DNA from: Phycisphaerales bacterium
GTDB lineage: Bacteria > Planctomycetota > Phycisphaerae > Phycisphaerales > SM1A02
Assembly: GCA_009691805.1 (NCBI GenBank)
Contig: SIAK01000002.1
Coordinates: 81,627 to 130,331 of the forward strand
Reading direction: 5' to 3'
Length of the DNA: 48,705 bases
The position numbers and the translations under genes are program-made. Below the pieces are notes generated by a model. The model searched no databases and had not been told where the DNA came from. It worked only from the letters and a program-made list of their open reading frames with translations. Below are positions 8,607 through 17,448 of this stretch, one piece after another (position 1 is the first letter of the stretch; each line of letters begins with the position of its first letter).

Positions 8607-9586
8607 GCGCATCCGACCGCGACACATTGAAGATTTTCGCCGGCACTGCATCGCGCGAACTCGCGCTCAAGACTTGCGCGCATCTCGCACTGCCCTTGGG
8701 CGAAGGGCAGACGCTGCGATTTCCAGATGGCGAAACGCTCGTCAAAGTCGACGAAGACGTGCGTGGTCGCGATTGCTACGTGATGCTCTCGACGTGTGAG
8801 CCTGTGAATGACAACTTGATGGAGTTGCTCATCTGGATCGACTGCTTGCGTCGCGCCAGTGCCAAGCGCATCACTGCTGTGATGCCCTACTTCGGCTACG
8901 CACGACAAGATCGTAAAGATGAAGGACGCGTGCCGATCACCGCGAAGCTCGTCGCGAATCTCATCGCGCAATCCGGCGCTGATCGCGTGCTCTGCCTTGA
9001 TCTCCACGCTGCACAGATCCAGGGTTTCTTCGACATTCCCGTCGATCACATGAGCGCCGCGCCTGTGCTTGCGGACTATTTCCTTTCCCGCCGCGCCTCG
9101 CTCGGCGACATCGTCGTGGTCAGTCCTGATGTTGGCAATGTGAAGGTCGCGAACATGTACGCGAACGTGTTGCAATGTGATCTCGCGATCATCGACAAGC
9201 GTCGTCAATCAGGCTCGCAGGTGGTGATGAAGAATCTCATCGGCGAAGTGGATGGACGCACGGTGCTCATGTTCGATGACATGATTTCGACGGCGGGCAC
9301 GGTGTGTGAAGCAGCGAAGCTCGTCATGGAAAACGGCGCGAAGGATGTCATCGCCGCGTGCACCCATCCAGTGTTTGTTGGTCTTGCGATGGAACGACTC
9401 GCCGCAAGCCCGATCAGTCGCATCGTGACAACTGACACGATTCCTGGCGGAACACGCACGAAACCCATCGAGCACAAACTCGACGTTCTCTCGGTCGCTG
9501 TTCTCATTGGAGAAGCGATCCACCGCATTCATCACGATCAATCTATTTCCGCGCTGTTCCGTGGAGGCGTTGCCATCAAGCGTTGA
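8603..9586 (+). CDS. prs: Ribose-phosphate pyrophosphokinase (PRPP synthase)
   Basis: Makes phosphoribosyl pyrophosphate from ribose-5-phosphate and ATP for purine, pyrimidine, His, Trp and NAD synthesis. The 327 residues cover both domains: substrate segments PDGET and YFGYARQDRK, the catalytic/regulatory stretch DLHAAQIQGFFDIP, and the PRPP-binding loop. That loop reads DDMISTAGT, with Ser where most bacterial enzymes have Asp; a Ser is usual in archaeal-type enzymes, so activity is not in doubt. The ATG overlaps the upstream stop codon (ATGA). Confidence 0.97.
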   Translation: MSASDRDTLKIFAGTASRELALKTCAHLALPLGEGQTLRFPDGETLVKVDEDVRGRDCYVMLSTCEPVNDNLMELLIWIDCLRRASAKRITAVMPYFGYARQDRKDEGRVPITAKLVANLIAQSGADRVLCLDLHAAQIQGFFDIPVDHMSAAPVLADYFLSRRASLGDIVVVSPDVGNVKVANMYANVLQCDLAIIDKRRQSGSQVVMKNLIGEVDGRTVLMFDDMISTAGTVCEAAKLVMENGAKDVIAACTHPVFVGLAMERLAASPISRIVTTDTIPGGTRTKPIEHKLDVLSVAVLIGEAIHRIHHDQSISALFRGGVAIKR

Positions 9587-9658
9587 TGGCGAACTGCACA
9601 GGCAGCGCTCATTGTTCTCACTCACACTCATTCACACTCATTATGGAGGTCTGAAGTC

Positions 9659-10333
9659 ATGGCGAAAGAAGTTCCCGTTCTCAAAGCGATCCCCCGAGAT
9701 CGCATCGGCAGTCGTTACGCAAAGCGACTCCGTACTGCAGGCCGTTTGCCTGCAGTCGTGTATGGACACGGCAGTCAGCCTATGTCCGTTTCTCTCTGTT
9801 TCCACGAAACACTTTTGCACCTGAAAAAGGGCGAGAAAGTGTTCACGATTGACATCGAAGGACAAACCACCGAGACCTGCCTCGTCAAGGATTTGCAGTT
9901 CGGATTCCTCGGCGACAACGTCATTCACGTGGATCTCACCCGCGTCAATCTCGATGAAGTCGTGACCGCACGCATTCACCTTGACTTCGCTGGTTCACCA
10001 GAAGGCGCGAAGAAGACTGGCACGATCGTTGTGCATATGACTTCTGAGATTGTCATCCGCTGCAAGGTGCGTGACATTCCTGATCACATCCGCGTGGATG
10101 TTTCGACGATGGGCGATGTGCTCACCGTTGGACAGATCAGACTTCCTGCGGGCGTCGAAGCAGTGACACCAGCATCGACCATGCTTGTGCAACTTCAGAC
10201 GATTGCCGAAGTCGCAGTTGCGGAAGCGACACCGGCTGCGGGCGCGACGGCACCTGAAGTGCTCACGGCCAAGAAGGATGAAGAAGTCGCTGGTAAGGAC
10301 GCGCAGGCTCCTGCTGGCGACAAGAAGAAGTAA
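9659..10333 (+). CDS. rplY: 50S ribosomal protein L25 (CTC type)
   Basis: Binds 5S rRNA in the large subunit. At 224 residues it is the long, two-domain CTC form: an N-terminal 5S-binding domain (RLRTAGRLPAVVYGHG; HVDLTRVN) and a C-terminal beta domain (DIPDHIRVDVSTMGDVLTV), followed by an Ala/Lys-rich tail ending GDKKK. GGAGG lies upstream of the ATG. It is followed by pth 51 bases downstream, the common bacterial pairing, which supports both calls. Confidence 0.96.
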   Translation: MAKEVPVLKAIPRDRIGSRYAKRLRTAGRLPAVVYGHGSQPMSVSLCFHETLLHLKKGEKVFTIDIEGQTTETCLVKDLQFGFLGDNVIHVDLTRVNLDEVVTARIHLDFAGSPEGAKKTGTIVVHMTSEIVIRCKVRDIPDHIRVDVSTMGDVLTVGQIRLPAGVEAVTPASTMLVQLQTIAEVAVAEATPAAGATAPEVLTAKKDEEVAGKDAQAPAGDKKK

Positions 10334-10384
10334 GTCAAGTTTGAAAACGCAGTGCAACCACCGCACGATTGATGTGAGAGAACC

Positions 10385-10996
10385 ATGAAGCTCGTTGTTG
10401 GACTTGGCAATCCCGGCCCCCAGTACCTTCGAACCCGACACAACGTCGGATTCGATGCTGTGGATCGACTTGCTCGGCGATTAGCGCCACCAACATCGAG
10501 CGTGCCGAAGGGTCGCTTCGGAGGCCTTGCCCTCGAAGTCGACTTTGCAGGTGAAAAGGTGATGCTTTTGAAGCCACTCACCTTCATGAATCTGTCAGGT
10601 CAGTCTGTGGCGGAAGCAACGCGTTTCTACAAACTTGACGCAACTACGCAACTGTTTGTGCTTGTGGACGACATCGCGCTTCCCTGCGGATCCATTCGGA
10701 TTCGCGGTGAAGGTAGCGCTGGCGGACACAACGGACTGTCGGACATTGAGTCCAAGCTCGGGAGCGCCAAGTACGCACGATGCCGCATTGGTATCGACGC
10801 ACCTGGACGGATCCCGCAGGCGGACTACGTGCTCGGCAAGTTTCGTGAAGAGCAACAGGCGCCCGTCGATGAGGCGATCAACACCGCCGTCGATGCGACG
10901 CTCTGCTGGCTTCAATCAGGACTCACAGATGCGATGAACCGTTTCAATCGCCGCAGCGCCGACGAGACGCCGCGGAGCGCAGAACTCAATTCCTAA
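10385..10996 (+). CDS. pth: Peptidyl-tRNA hydrolase
   Basis: Releases tRNA from peptidyl-tRNA that has dropped off the ribosome. Family motifs are complete: VVGLGNPGPQYLRTRHNVGF with the catalytic His, LLKPLTFMNLSGQSV with the substrate-binding Asn, VLVDDIALPCGSIRIR with the catalytic Asp, and SAGGHNGLSDIE. The length of 203 residues is typical. It lies between L25 and S6 on the same strand. Confidence 0.97.
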   Translation: MKLVVGLGNPGPQYLRTRHNVGFDAVDRLARRLAPPTSSVPKGRFGGLALEVDFAGEKVMLLKPLTFMNLSGQSVAEATRFYKLDATTQLFVLVDDIALPCGSIRIRGEGSAGGHNGLSDIESKLGSAKYARCRIGIDAPGRIPQADYVLGKFREEQQAPVDEAINTAVDATLCWLQSGLTDAMNRFNRRSADETPRSAELNS

Positions 10997-11023
10997 ACGC
11001 GAAAGAAAGCGAGATAGCAACCT

Positions 11024-11518
11024 ATGTCCGAAACTCGAATCTGCACATATGAGGGTCTCTTCCTCTTCCCACAGGCAGCAACCGCTGACCTGAAAGCCGC
11101 ACTCGACCATGTGTCTGACATCCTCAACCGCGCAGGCGCTGAAGTGATCAGCATGTCAAAGTGGGACGAGCGCAAGCTTGCCTACGACATCGAAGGCAAC
11201 AAGCGCGGCGTCTTCTTCCTGACGTACTTCAAGTGCGACACGAAGAACATCGTCTCGATCGAACGCGACACGCGTCTCTCCGAGCGCCTGCTCCGTGCAC
11301 TCGTGACCCGCGCTGAGCACGTTCTCCCCGAGGAAATGGCAGCCAACGAAGGCCGTCAGAAGCTCTCCGACGAGATCGTCCTCCGTGGAACCGAAGCGGC
11401 AGCCGCAGCAGCTGCAGCAGCTACCGCAGCAGCAGCGGCAGCAGCAACTGCAGCAGCAACAGCAGCAGCGAACGCAAGCGCAGTCGCCTCAGCAGCAGCA
11501 GCCTCGACGGCTGGCTGA
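11024..11518 (+). CDS. rpsF: 30S ribosomal protein S6 with an alanine-rich tail
   Basis: Small-subunit protein that normally binds S18 on 16S rRNA. The first 120 or so residues are a standard bS6 ferredoxin-like domain (YEGLFLF, SKWDERKLAYDIEG, GVFFLTYFKC). The last 40 residues are almost only Ala with some Thr, Asn and Ser, encoded by GCA/GCN repeats. Long acidic or low-complexity S6 tails are known, but a nearly pure Ala tail is unusual. rpsR does not follow, and the next gene, ssb, is on the other strand; a terminator hairpin lies at 11612. Confidence 0.95.
   Translation: MSETRICTYEGLFLFPQAATADLKAALDHVSDILNRAGAEVISMSKWDERKLAYDIEGNKRGVFFLTYFKCDTKNIVSIERDTRLSERLLRALVTRAEHVLPEEMAANEGRQKLSDEIVLRGTEAAAAAAAAATAAAAAAATAAATAAANASAVASAAAASTAG
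11397..11508. repeat. GCA-rich trinucleotide tract
   Basis: An imperfect run of GCA/GCG/GCC triplets, with ACC/ACT interruptions, encodes the poly-Ala tail of S6. It is purine/pyrimidine-skewed and prone to slippage, always in multiples of three. Confidence 0.8.
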
Positions 11519-11611
11519 TGACGGCTGCCTGTTGACAGCGCGACAGCGCGAACGGCGCTGCGCGAGACAACCGCTCAGACGTCCGTTCACAAGTGAGAAC
11601 GCAAACACACA

Positions 11612-11649
11612 CCATGCTCGCAGTCGCAAGACCGCGAGCATGGTTGTTT
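11612..11649 (+). terminator. Terminator after rpsF
   Basis: A 10-bp stem CCATGCTCGC/GCGAGCATGG with a 12-base loop, followed by TTGTTT. It sits between the convergent rpsF and ssb genes; the T-run favours the rightward transcript. Confidence 0.7.
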
Positions 11650-11790
11650 CCGCGCACAAATGCATCGACCGATTGCGCGCACCCAACAGCTGTTCCACTA
11701 CACGGGCCACTCGGGCAGCACACCGCACGCAGACATCCATCCATGAATACTGGAGTCAACTGCTGTGCATGAGTTGTGGCGTTCGCTCAC

Positions 11791-12279
11791 TCAGAACGGG
11801 ATGTCTTCGTCGCTGATTCCACGATGATCGCTCTGCTGCTGTCCACCGTTGCTACCGCTCGAGCGAGTTGGCGCGTATGAACCTTCGCTGCGAGGCGGAC
11901 GCGACGCACTCGATTCACCTCCACCGCTCGCTCCGCCTCCAGCTCCAGGACGCGAGTCGATGAATTGGAACTCTTCAATCACAACGCGCATTTTCGACCG
12001 CTTCTGCCCATCTTTGTCTTCCCAAGAGTCAAGCTTGAGACGGCCTTCGATGTAGACGGGCTTTCCCTTCGAGAGGTACTTCGCGAGAATTTCTGCGGTC
12101 TTGCCCCAGGCTTCGCAGTCGACGAATGTCGTCTCTTCCCGATCCTCGCCTTCCTTGGTACGGAACTTGCGATTGATCGCGAGGCTCAACGAAGCGACGT
12201 TCTGGTTTCCCGTCGTCGTCTTGAGTTCGACATCACGGGTGAGGTTGCCCATGAGCATGACTTTGTTCAGATTCGGCAT
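11791..12279 (-). CDS. ssb: Single-stranded DNA-binding protein
   Basis: Tetrameric OB-fold protein that coats single-stranded DNA in replication and repair. The OB domain occupies residues 1-110 (MPNLNKVMLMGNLTRDVELK; SLAINRKFRT; VDCEAWGKTAEILAKYLSKG), followed by a Gly/Ser/Gln-rich linker and the acidic tip DEDIPF that recruits partner proteins. Its 162 residues are typical. AAGGA lies upstream of the ATG. Usually ssb sits between rpsF and rpsR on the same strand; here it faces rpsF and diverges from rplI, so it has its own promoter, near which a 15-base direct repeat lies. Confidence 0.97.
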   Translation of the reverse strand: MPNLNKVMLMGNLTRDVELKTTTGNQNVASLSLAINRKFRTKEGEDREETTFVDCEAWGKTAEILAKYLSKGKPVYIEGRLKLDSWEDKDGQKRSKMRVVIEEFQFIDSRPGAGGGASGGGESSASRPPRSEGSYAPTRSSGSNGGQQQSDHRGISDEDIPF

Positions 12280-12298
12280 TAGCGTGTTTCCTTAATCA

Positions 12299-12328
12299 TC
12301 AAAGTACGGACTGTCAAAGTACGGACCA
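12299..12328. repeat. Direct repeat upstream of ssb
   Basis: TCAAAGTACGGAC occurs twice with a 15-base period (12299 and 12314), 20 bases upstream of the ssb start codon, and a third TCAA follows. In the ssb promoter or leader, so a possible operator. The rest of the 450-base gap between ssb and rplI (12280-12730) holds an AT-rich patch around 12505-12540 and the rplI promoter; I see no gene in it. Confidence 0.75.
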
Positions 12329-12627
12329 TCAACATGCGTGCGAGAGAAAAACTCTTACAGGGTGCGCGTAGCAATCAGTTTCCCACAACTCACGAAATCT
12401 GTGGAAGGGTTCGTTCCCTGAACCGCATCGAAACCCACACAAACTCCGTCTCGCTCCAAATCCTTGGCGCGAAGTCGCAGCATAGCGTTGTTCGGATTCC
12501 GTTCGGTATAACCTCCCCATAATTCTGGAAATATTTTGGTCTGGGGGAAGATTCCTCCGGACGGCGCTCGTCGGAAGCCTCAACTCTCGCAACCCCATGG
12601 ACTTCGAACTTGGGCTCAAGCAGCCCT

Positions 12628-12657
12628 TGAATTGCCGCGCCCGATTGCGGTAGAGTG
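12628..12657 (+). promoter_or_regulatory. Sigma70-type promoter of rplI
   Basis: TTGAAT (12628-12633), 18-base spacer, TAGAGT (12652-12657). It predicts a leader of roughly 65 bases before the rplI ATG, which has AAAGGA eight bases upstream. The boxes resemble those before tRNA-Gln (TTGAAG/TAGACT). Confidence 0.6.
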
Positions 12658-12730
12658 TTCGGTTCGCAATTCGCTGAGGCGACGCACCAATTCGGGTGCT
12701 CCCGCTTCTAACTGCAAAGGACAGCGACCT

Positions 12731-13351
12731 ATGGCACGACCAGTTGAACTCCTCCTTCTCCGCACGATCGAAAACCTCGGCATCGTGGGAGACATCGTCA
12801 AAGTCCGCGCAGGCTTCGCGCGCAACTACCTCCTTCCTCACGCGCTCGCGGAAACGCCAACGCCAGAAAAGGTTGAAGCACTGAAGGAAGCTCGCGCGAA
12901 GGCGCAAGCTGGAGTCGCCGCGCAACGCGCAACACGCGAAGCGACAATCGCCAAGCTCGAAGGCTACACGCTCAAACTCGTGCGCAGCTGCAACGATCAG
13001 GGTCTGCTCTACGGTTCGACAACGCAGCGCGATATCTCCGATGCGCTCGTCGCAATTGGTTTCCCAGTCGATATGCGTGCAGTGCGCCTCGCGGCTCCAT
13101 TCCGTCGCGTCGGCAGCTACCACTGCACGATTCAATTCGATCGTGATCTCAAGGCTGAGATCAACATTGATGTTGTTGCAGATCGCGTGCTCGAGTCGCT
13201 CATGAGAGCTCAAGATGCAGATGCAGCGGCAGCAGCGGAAGCAATCGAAGAAGCGAAGCACGCGAAGTCTGAAGAGACCGCGGACGCCGGCGCCGAAACG
13301 AAGAAGACCGCGAAGCCTAAGAAGGGCAAGAAGGCCGAAGCGACAGCCTGA
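12731..13351 (+). CDS. rplI: 50S ribosomal protein L9
   Basis: Large-subunit protein binding 23S rRNA near the L1 stalk. The start at ATG 12731 is set by AAAGGA upstream and the canonical N-terminus (VELLLLRTIENLGIVGDIVKVRAGFARNYLLP); an in-frame extension to 12536 crosses the promoter and is not coding. The N-domain, long helix (about residues 45-80) and C-domain (DQGLLYGSTTQRDISDAL) are complete, then an Ala/Lys-rich tail of about 45 residues extends the protein to 206, against about 150 in most bacteria. A strong terminator follows. Confidence 0.96.
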   Translation: MARPVELLLLRTIENLGIVGDIVKVRAGFARNYLLPHALAETPTPEKVEALKEARAKAQAGVAAQRATREATIAKLEGYTLKLVRSCNDQGLLYGSTTQRDISDALVAIGFPVDMRAVRLAAPFRRVGSYHCTIQFDRDLKAEINIDVVADRVLESLMRAQDADAAAAAEAIEEAKHAKSEETADAGAETKKTAKPKKGKKAEATA

Positions 13352-13376
13352 CGCGATCGTCCAAGAGATACACATG

Positions 13377-13411
13377 AAAACGGCGGCAGTCTCAGGACTG
13401 CCGCCGTTTTT
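13377..13411. terminator. Bidirectional terminator between rplI and the TSCPD gene
   Basis: An 11-bp G+C-rich stem (CGGCGGCAGTC/GACTGCCGCCG) with a TCAG loop, flanked by AAAA on the left and TTTTT on the right. It can stop rplI transcripts rightward and TSCPD-gene transcripts leftward. Confidence 0.92.
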
Positions 13412-13559
13412 CATTTCACTGCGTTGATGTTTTCATCAGCTGGCGAAGCGCGAGTCAGCGACGAGCCGCACGAGTTCACTGCTGTGAGCCATTCCAATTC
13501 CGCCCCGCCGCAGCCAGAATCTTGCATGGGCGCGCGACGACGCGCGCGCACCGACGCGC

Positions 13560-13931
13560 TCAACTCCGACGTTCGATGAACTCAAATTCGAGATAGCGCG
13601 CGACGTAGTCGAGAATGCTCGAGCACTCAGGAACATCGGGGTTGCTCGTCGGACCGAGTGGTTCAAATCGCATGCCTTTGAATCGCTCGATGGCATCACT
13701 CAGCCCTAGCCCATGCTGCAAACACAGGCTGAATGCGCGGCAGAAACCTTGGATGAGACCAGAGAGCGTCGAGCCCTCCTTCGACATCTTGATGAAGATT
13801 TCGCCTGGCCTTCCGTCAGGAAAGAGACCAATCGTCAGATAGCCTTCATGGCCGCCGATGGCGAATTTATGCGTGACCGAGCTGCGTGTTTCAGGAAGCA
13901 CTTCGCGGCGTGGAGAAGTCGTTGCGTTCAT
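13560..13931 (-). CDS. Stand-alone TSCPD-domain protein (ribonucleotide reductase C-terminal-like)
   Basis: Small protein, 123 residues, matching the C-terminal TSCPD region of B12-dependent class II ribonucleotide reductases: KFAIGGHEGYLTIGLFPDG, EIFIKMSKEGST, GLIQGFCRAFSLCLQHGL, then a predicted substrate/metal-like end segment CSSILDYVARYLEFEF. In some bacteria the reductase is split and this part is a separate gene (NrdJb); here no reductase large subunit is nearby. I start at the second ATG (13931) because AAGG lies nine bases before it; ATG 13940 directly abuts that AAGG. It lies 226 bases downstream of mfd on the same strand. Whether it completes a split reductase or is a free-standing regulator is unknown. 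Confidence 0.75.
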   Translation of the reverse strand: MNATTSPRREVLPETRSSVTHKFAIGGHEGYLTIGLFPDGRPGEIFIKMSKEGSTLSGLIQGFCRAFSLCLQHGLGLSDAIERFKGMRFEPLGPTSNPDVPECSSILDYVARYLEFEFIERRS

Positions 13932-14157
13932 GTCATCCATCCTTGAACTTCAGTGCCGCGTGGCGCGGCGCAAGTTACGGTCTCGTGCATCAGGAACTCG
14001 GGAGCGCAGCGTGGGAACAATCACGAGGCGCGCAAAAGGGAAGACTTCGAATGTATCGGATATGTGTCGCTTCGAGAATGACTTCCTCGCAATCTCGCGT
14101 GAACGGAAATTTTTCCGCGCGAGTGAAGTTGACACGAAGCCTCCGGCGGCGCGGCGG

Positions 14158-17100
14158 TCAGATCGTCAATCGTTTGCGCAGCACCGTCACAAGTGTCGGC
14201 ACTTCAAGGAATCCGCTCGGCGGACGCAGCCAAACTTCCACCAATCCGTCCGCGGACTTCCCGCTCGGCACGCGCACCGTTCCCTGAATCCCCGCAAGGC
14301 GTTGCTCGAGGTCGCGCGGACGACTTGTGCGAAAAATCACATCTCCACCGCGACGCATGAGCGTCTTCACGCCCAGCAATGTCGCGCGCAAACGGATCTC
14401 CGCGAAATCAAACAGCGCGTCGACCAGCGGCGGCGCCTTTCCGTACGCGCTCGTGAGATCATCCGCCGTTTTCTGCAATGCCTGAAGTGTCGCCGCGCTT
14501 CCGATGCGCCGATACGCATCCAGTCGACGGGCGTCGGATGGAATGTACGCACGCGGAATCGCGCCCGCCAATCCGATGTCGACGACGGTATCGATCGGCA
14601 CCAGCCGCTCTTCATTGCGCAGCGCACTCACTGCGTCTTCGAGCAGCTGACAGTACATCTCATAGCCCACCGCTGCGATGTGTCCCGATTGCTCCGCGCC
14701 CAGCAGATTGCCCGCGCCGCGCAATTCGAGGTCACGCATCGCGATCTTGAATCCCGCGCCCAGCATCGAGAAATCTTCGACCGCGCGCAATCGCTTGAGC
14801 GCATCCTGCGTCGGTGGTTTCCCGTCGGGCAAACAGAGATAGCAGTACGCGCGATGCTTCCAGCGACCCACGCGACCTCGCAATTGATGCAGCTCTGCAA
14901 GTCCAAACATGTGCGCGTTGGAAATGATGATCGTGTTCGCCGTCGGAATATCCAATCCACTCTCGATAATCGTCGTCGAGACGAGAATGTCCGCTTGACG
15001 CCGCATGAACTTGAGCATGACGGCCTCCAGCTCCTTCGGCTCCATCTGCCCGTGACCGACGACAATGCGTGCATTCGGCACCATCGCTTGCACTTCATCT
15101 GCCTTCTTCCGCAAATCCGTAATGCGGTTGTGTACGACGAACGCTTGACCTTCGCGCGCGAGTTCGCGCCGCAACGCTTGCTGAATGCGTCGCTCATTCC
15201 ACGGCATCACTTCCGTCACGATCGCGCGCCGATCCGCGGGCGGCGTAGTGAGTGAAGAGATATCTCGCAAACCGAGCATCGCCATATGCAGGGTGCGCGG
15301 AATCGGTGTCGCGCTGAGTGTGAGCACATCCGCGGTCACGCGGAACGAAAGCAAGCGTTGTTTATGCTCGACACCAAACCGCTGTTCCTCATCCACCACG
15401 ATGAGACCAAGATCTTTGAAGCGCACATCCTGGGAAAGAATGCGGTGCGTGCCGATGAGAATGTCTACGTCGCCTCTCGCCACTGCTTCGAGAATCACGC
15501 GCTGTTCAGCATCCGTTTTGAATCGACTCAACGATGCAACGCGAAATGGATAGGCGCGGAAACGATCGTGAAAACTCTGCTCATGCTGCTCTGCAAGCAC
15601 TGTGGTCGGAACAAGCACCGCGGTCTGTCGACCACTCTCGGCGACTTTGAATGCCGCGCGAATCGCGATCTCCGTCTTTCCAAATCCGACGTCGCCACAG
15701 ATGAGGCGATCCATCGGTCGCGGCCGCTCCATGTCACGTTTCGTCGCGGCAATCGCAGTGAGTTGATCCTCCGTTTCGTCATACGGAAACTCCGCCTCAA
15801 AATTCTTCTGCCACTCCGTGTCCGCAGGAAAAGCAATGCCAGGCATCGAACCGCGCGCAGCCTGCACGCGCAGCATCTCGCCCGCGAGATCCTTGACGGA
15901 CTCTTCCGCTTCCTCTTTCGATCGCTTCCAACGTTTGCCACCAAGCGTCGACAACTTCGGCTTCGCTGCACCGGCGCCAATGTATCGCTGCACAAGTTCA
16001 ATGCGCGCGGCAGGCACGAGAATGTTCGCGCCTGCGTCGAACTCGAGTTTGAGGAACTCCACCTCGATCGCCTTGCCACCCGCCTCTGTCGGATCTTGCA
16101 TCGACAGGCTCAAACCGAGAAATCGCGCGATGCCATGATCGCGGTGCACCACGTAATCGCCTGGTTCGAACGAGAGAAACACGTCTTTCGCGCGCGCTGC
16201 GCCGAGTCCCCTGCCGCGTCGGCGCATGACCGAGCGATGCAACACTTCATGCATCGGCACGAACGCGACGTGCGCGGACTTCTCGGGTTCCCAGAGGAAT
16301 CCGCGCTGCAGGTGGAGAATCCGAACATCCGCGTGCGTCTTCGGCGCATGCCGCGCGAGAAGATCGCGCGTGCGCGCAAGTTCGCCCTCGCTCTCGCAGC
16401 ACAACACGAGTTGGTGGGTGCTCACGAGTTCTTCCAGTTCGCTGAACGCGCTCTCGACTTCCTCACTAAAGCTCGCGAGGGTTCGCACAGGCAGCACGTT
16501 GCTCGTTGCTGTCGCCTGTAACGGACCATGCAATTCCAGCGTTGCGAACGCGCGCTTCGTCACGGCCGCAATCGTCGCAGGCGGACCAAAGACTCCTCGA
16601 CCATCGCGCACGCGATCCCAATACGCACGCGCCTGCTCGACGATTTCCGCAAGGTCGACAAACACCGCGACGGCACTCGCGGGCAGCCAGTCAGAAAACG
16701 GGCGCGTGCCTTCTTCACGCGCGCGATCTTTCGATTGCTCGCCCAACACCGAAGTCATCGATGCACTCAAGAGCGTGACGCGATCGATCGCGCAATCACT
16801 TGCTTGCGTCGCGAGATCAATCTCGAACATGCGTTCGATCTCGTCACCAAAGAAATCAATGCGGATCGGCGCGCCGCCGGTCGTCGGATGCACATCCATC
16901 AGACCGCCGCGCACCGCGAAATCGCCAGGTTTCTCGACACTTTCGACGCGTTCATACGCGCCCGCTACGAGCCACGTCGTCAGGACTGTCTGCGAGATTC
17001 GCTCGCCCACGCGCAATTCGCGCACCATGCTTTCGAGTCGCTCCGCCGTCGGCACCGCTTGCATCAGCGCCGCAATGGGCGCCACGATCACCTGCGCAAC

Positions 17101-17448
17101 ATCACCGACCACCATCGCGCGCAGCACGCCCAAACGCGCCGCAATCAATTCTGCGCTTGGATTCGATTCGCCCGGCAGCACCTCCACCGCTGGAAATCCA
17201 ACCGCTTGCACACCGAGCCCGCGCAATTCCTCAAGGCACTCATCCGCTTCATCGATGTGCGCGACGATTACCAAGATCGGTCGCGCGTCTGCGGCAATCG
17301 AAGCAAGCACAAGACTCGCGGCACTTCCGGCGATTCCACTCGCGGCGATGTGCGCCCCTTCGACGAGTGCGCGTCGCAGCGCAAGAATTTCAGGCGCGTC
17401 GTAGAACGCGTGAAGATCCTGCGCTCGCTGCGTCGCGTCTCCGCTCAT
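14158..17448 (-). CDS. mfd: Transcription-repair coupling factor Mfd
   Basis: ATP-driven DNA translocase that removes RNA polymerase stalled at lesions and recruits UvrA. The 1096 residues show the N-terminal UvrB-homology modules, the RNA-polymerase-interacting domain (FEPGDYVVHRDHGIARFLG near residue 430), Walker A in GDVGFGKTE near 585, the DEEQ box near 685, helicase motif VI (QLRGRVGRWKHRAYCYL) and the C-terminal UvrA-blocking domain. The start codon overlaps the stop of the ComEA-like gene by four bases, placing mfd last in a three-gene operon. Confidence 0.97.
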   Translation of the reverse strand: MSGDATQRAQDLHAFYDAPEILALRRALVEGAHIAASGIAGSAASLVLASIAADARPILVIVAHIDEADECLEELRGLGVQAVGFPAVEVLPGESNPSAELIAARLGVLRAMVVGDVAQVIVAPIAALMQAVPTAERLESMVRELRVGERISQTVLTTWLVAGAYERVESVEKPGDFAVRGGLMDVHPTTGGAPIRIDFFGDEIERMFEIDLATQASDCAIDRVTLLSASMTSVLGEQSKDRAREEGTRPFSDWLPASAVAVFVDLAEIVEQARAYWDRVRDGRGVFGPPATIAAVTKRAFATLELHGPLQATATSNVLPVRTLASFSEEVESAFSELEELVSTHQLVLCCESEGELARTRDLLARHAPKTHADVRILHLQRGFLWEPEKSAHVAFVPMHEVLHRSVMRRRGRGLGAARAKDVFLSFEPGDYVVHRDHGIARFLGLSLSMQDPTEAGGKAIEVEFLKLEFDAGANILVPAARIELVQRYIGAGAAKPKLSTLGGKRWKRSKEEAEESVKDLAGEMLRVQAARGSMPGIAFPADTEWQKNFEAEFPYDETEDQLTAIAATKRDMERPRPMDRLICGDVGFGKTEIAIRAAFKVAESGRQTAVLVPTTVLAEQHEQSFHDRFRAYPFRVASLSRFKTDAEQRVILEAVARGDVDILIGTHRILSQDVRFKDLGLIVVDEEQRFGVEHKQRLLSFRVTADVLTLSATPIPRTLHMAMLGLRDISSLTTPPADRRAIVTEVMPWNERRIQQALRRELAREGQAFVVHNRITDLRKKADEVQAMVPNARIVVGHGQMEPKELEAVMLKFMRRQADILVSTTIIESGLDIPTANTIIISNAHMFGLAELHQLRGRVGRWKHRAYCYLCLPDGKPPTQDALKRLRAVEDFSMLGAGFKIAMRDLELRGAGNLLGAEQSGHIAAVGYEMYCQLLEDAVSALRNEERLVPIDTVVDIGLAGAIPRAYIPSDARRLDAYRRIGSAATLQALQKTADDLTSAYGKAPPLVDALFDFAEIRLRATLLGVKTLMRRGGDVIFRTSRPRDLEQRLAGIQGTVRVPSGKSADGLVEVWLRPPSGFLEVPTLVTVLRKRLTI

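Noticed and set aside
8603..9586. Inactive PRPP synthase because of Asp-to-Ser in the PRPP loop
   Set aside because: Ser at this place is usual in archaeal-type enzymes, and all other catalytic segments are intact.
12536..12730. N-terminal extension of L9
   Set aside because: Crosses a promoter; L9 starts canonically at 12731 after AAAGGA.
13412..13559. Possible small gene between the L9 terminator and the TSCPD gene
   Set aside because: An 87-codon leftward frame (13436-13699) overlaps the TSCPD gene in another frame and has no supporting features.
13858..15255. 465-codon rightward open frame opposite mfd
   Set aside because: Shadow of mfd; composition typical of the reverse complement of a high-G+C gene.
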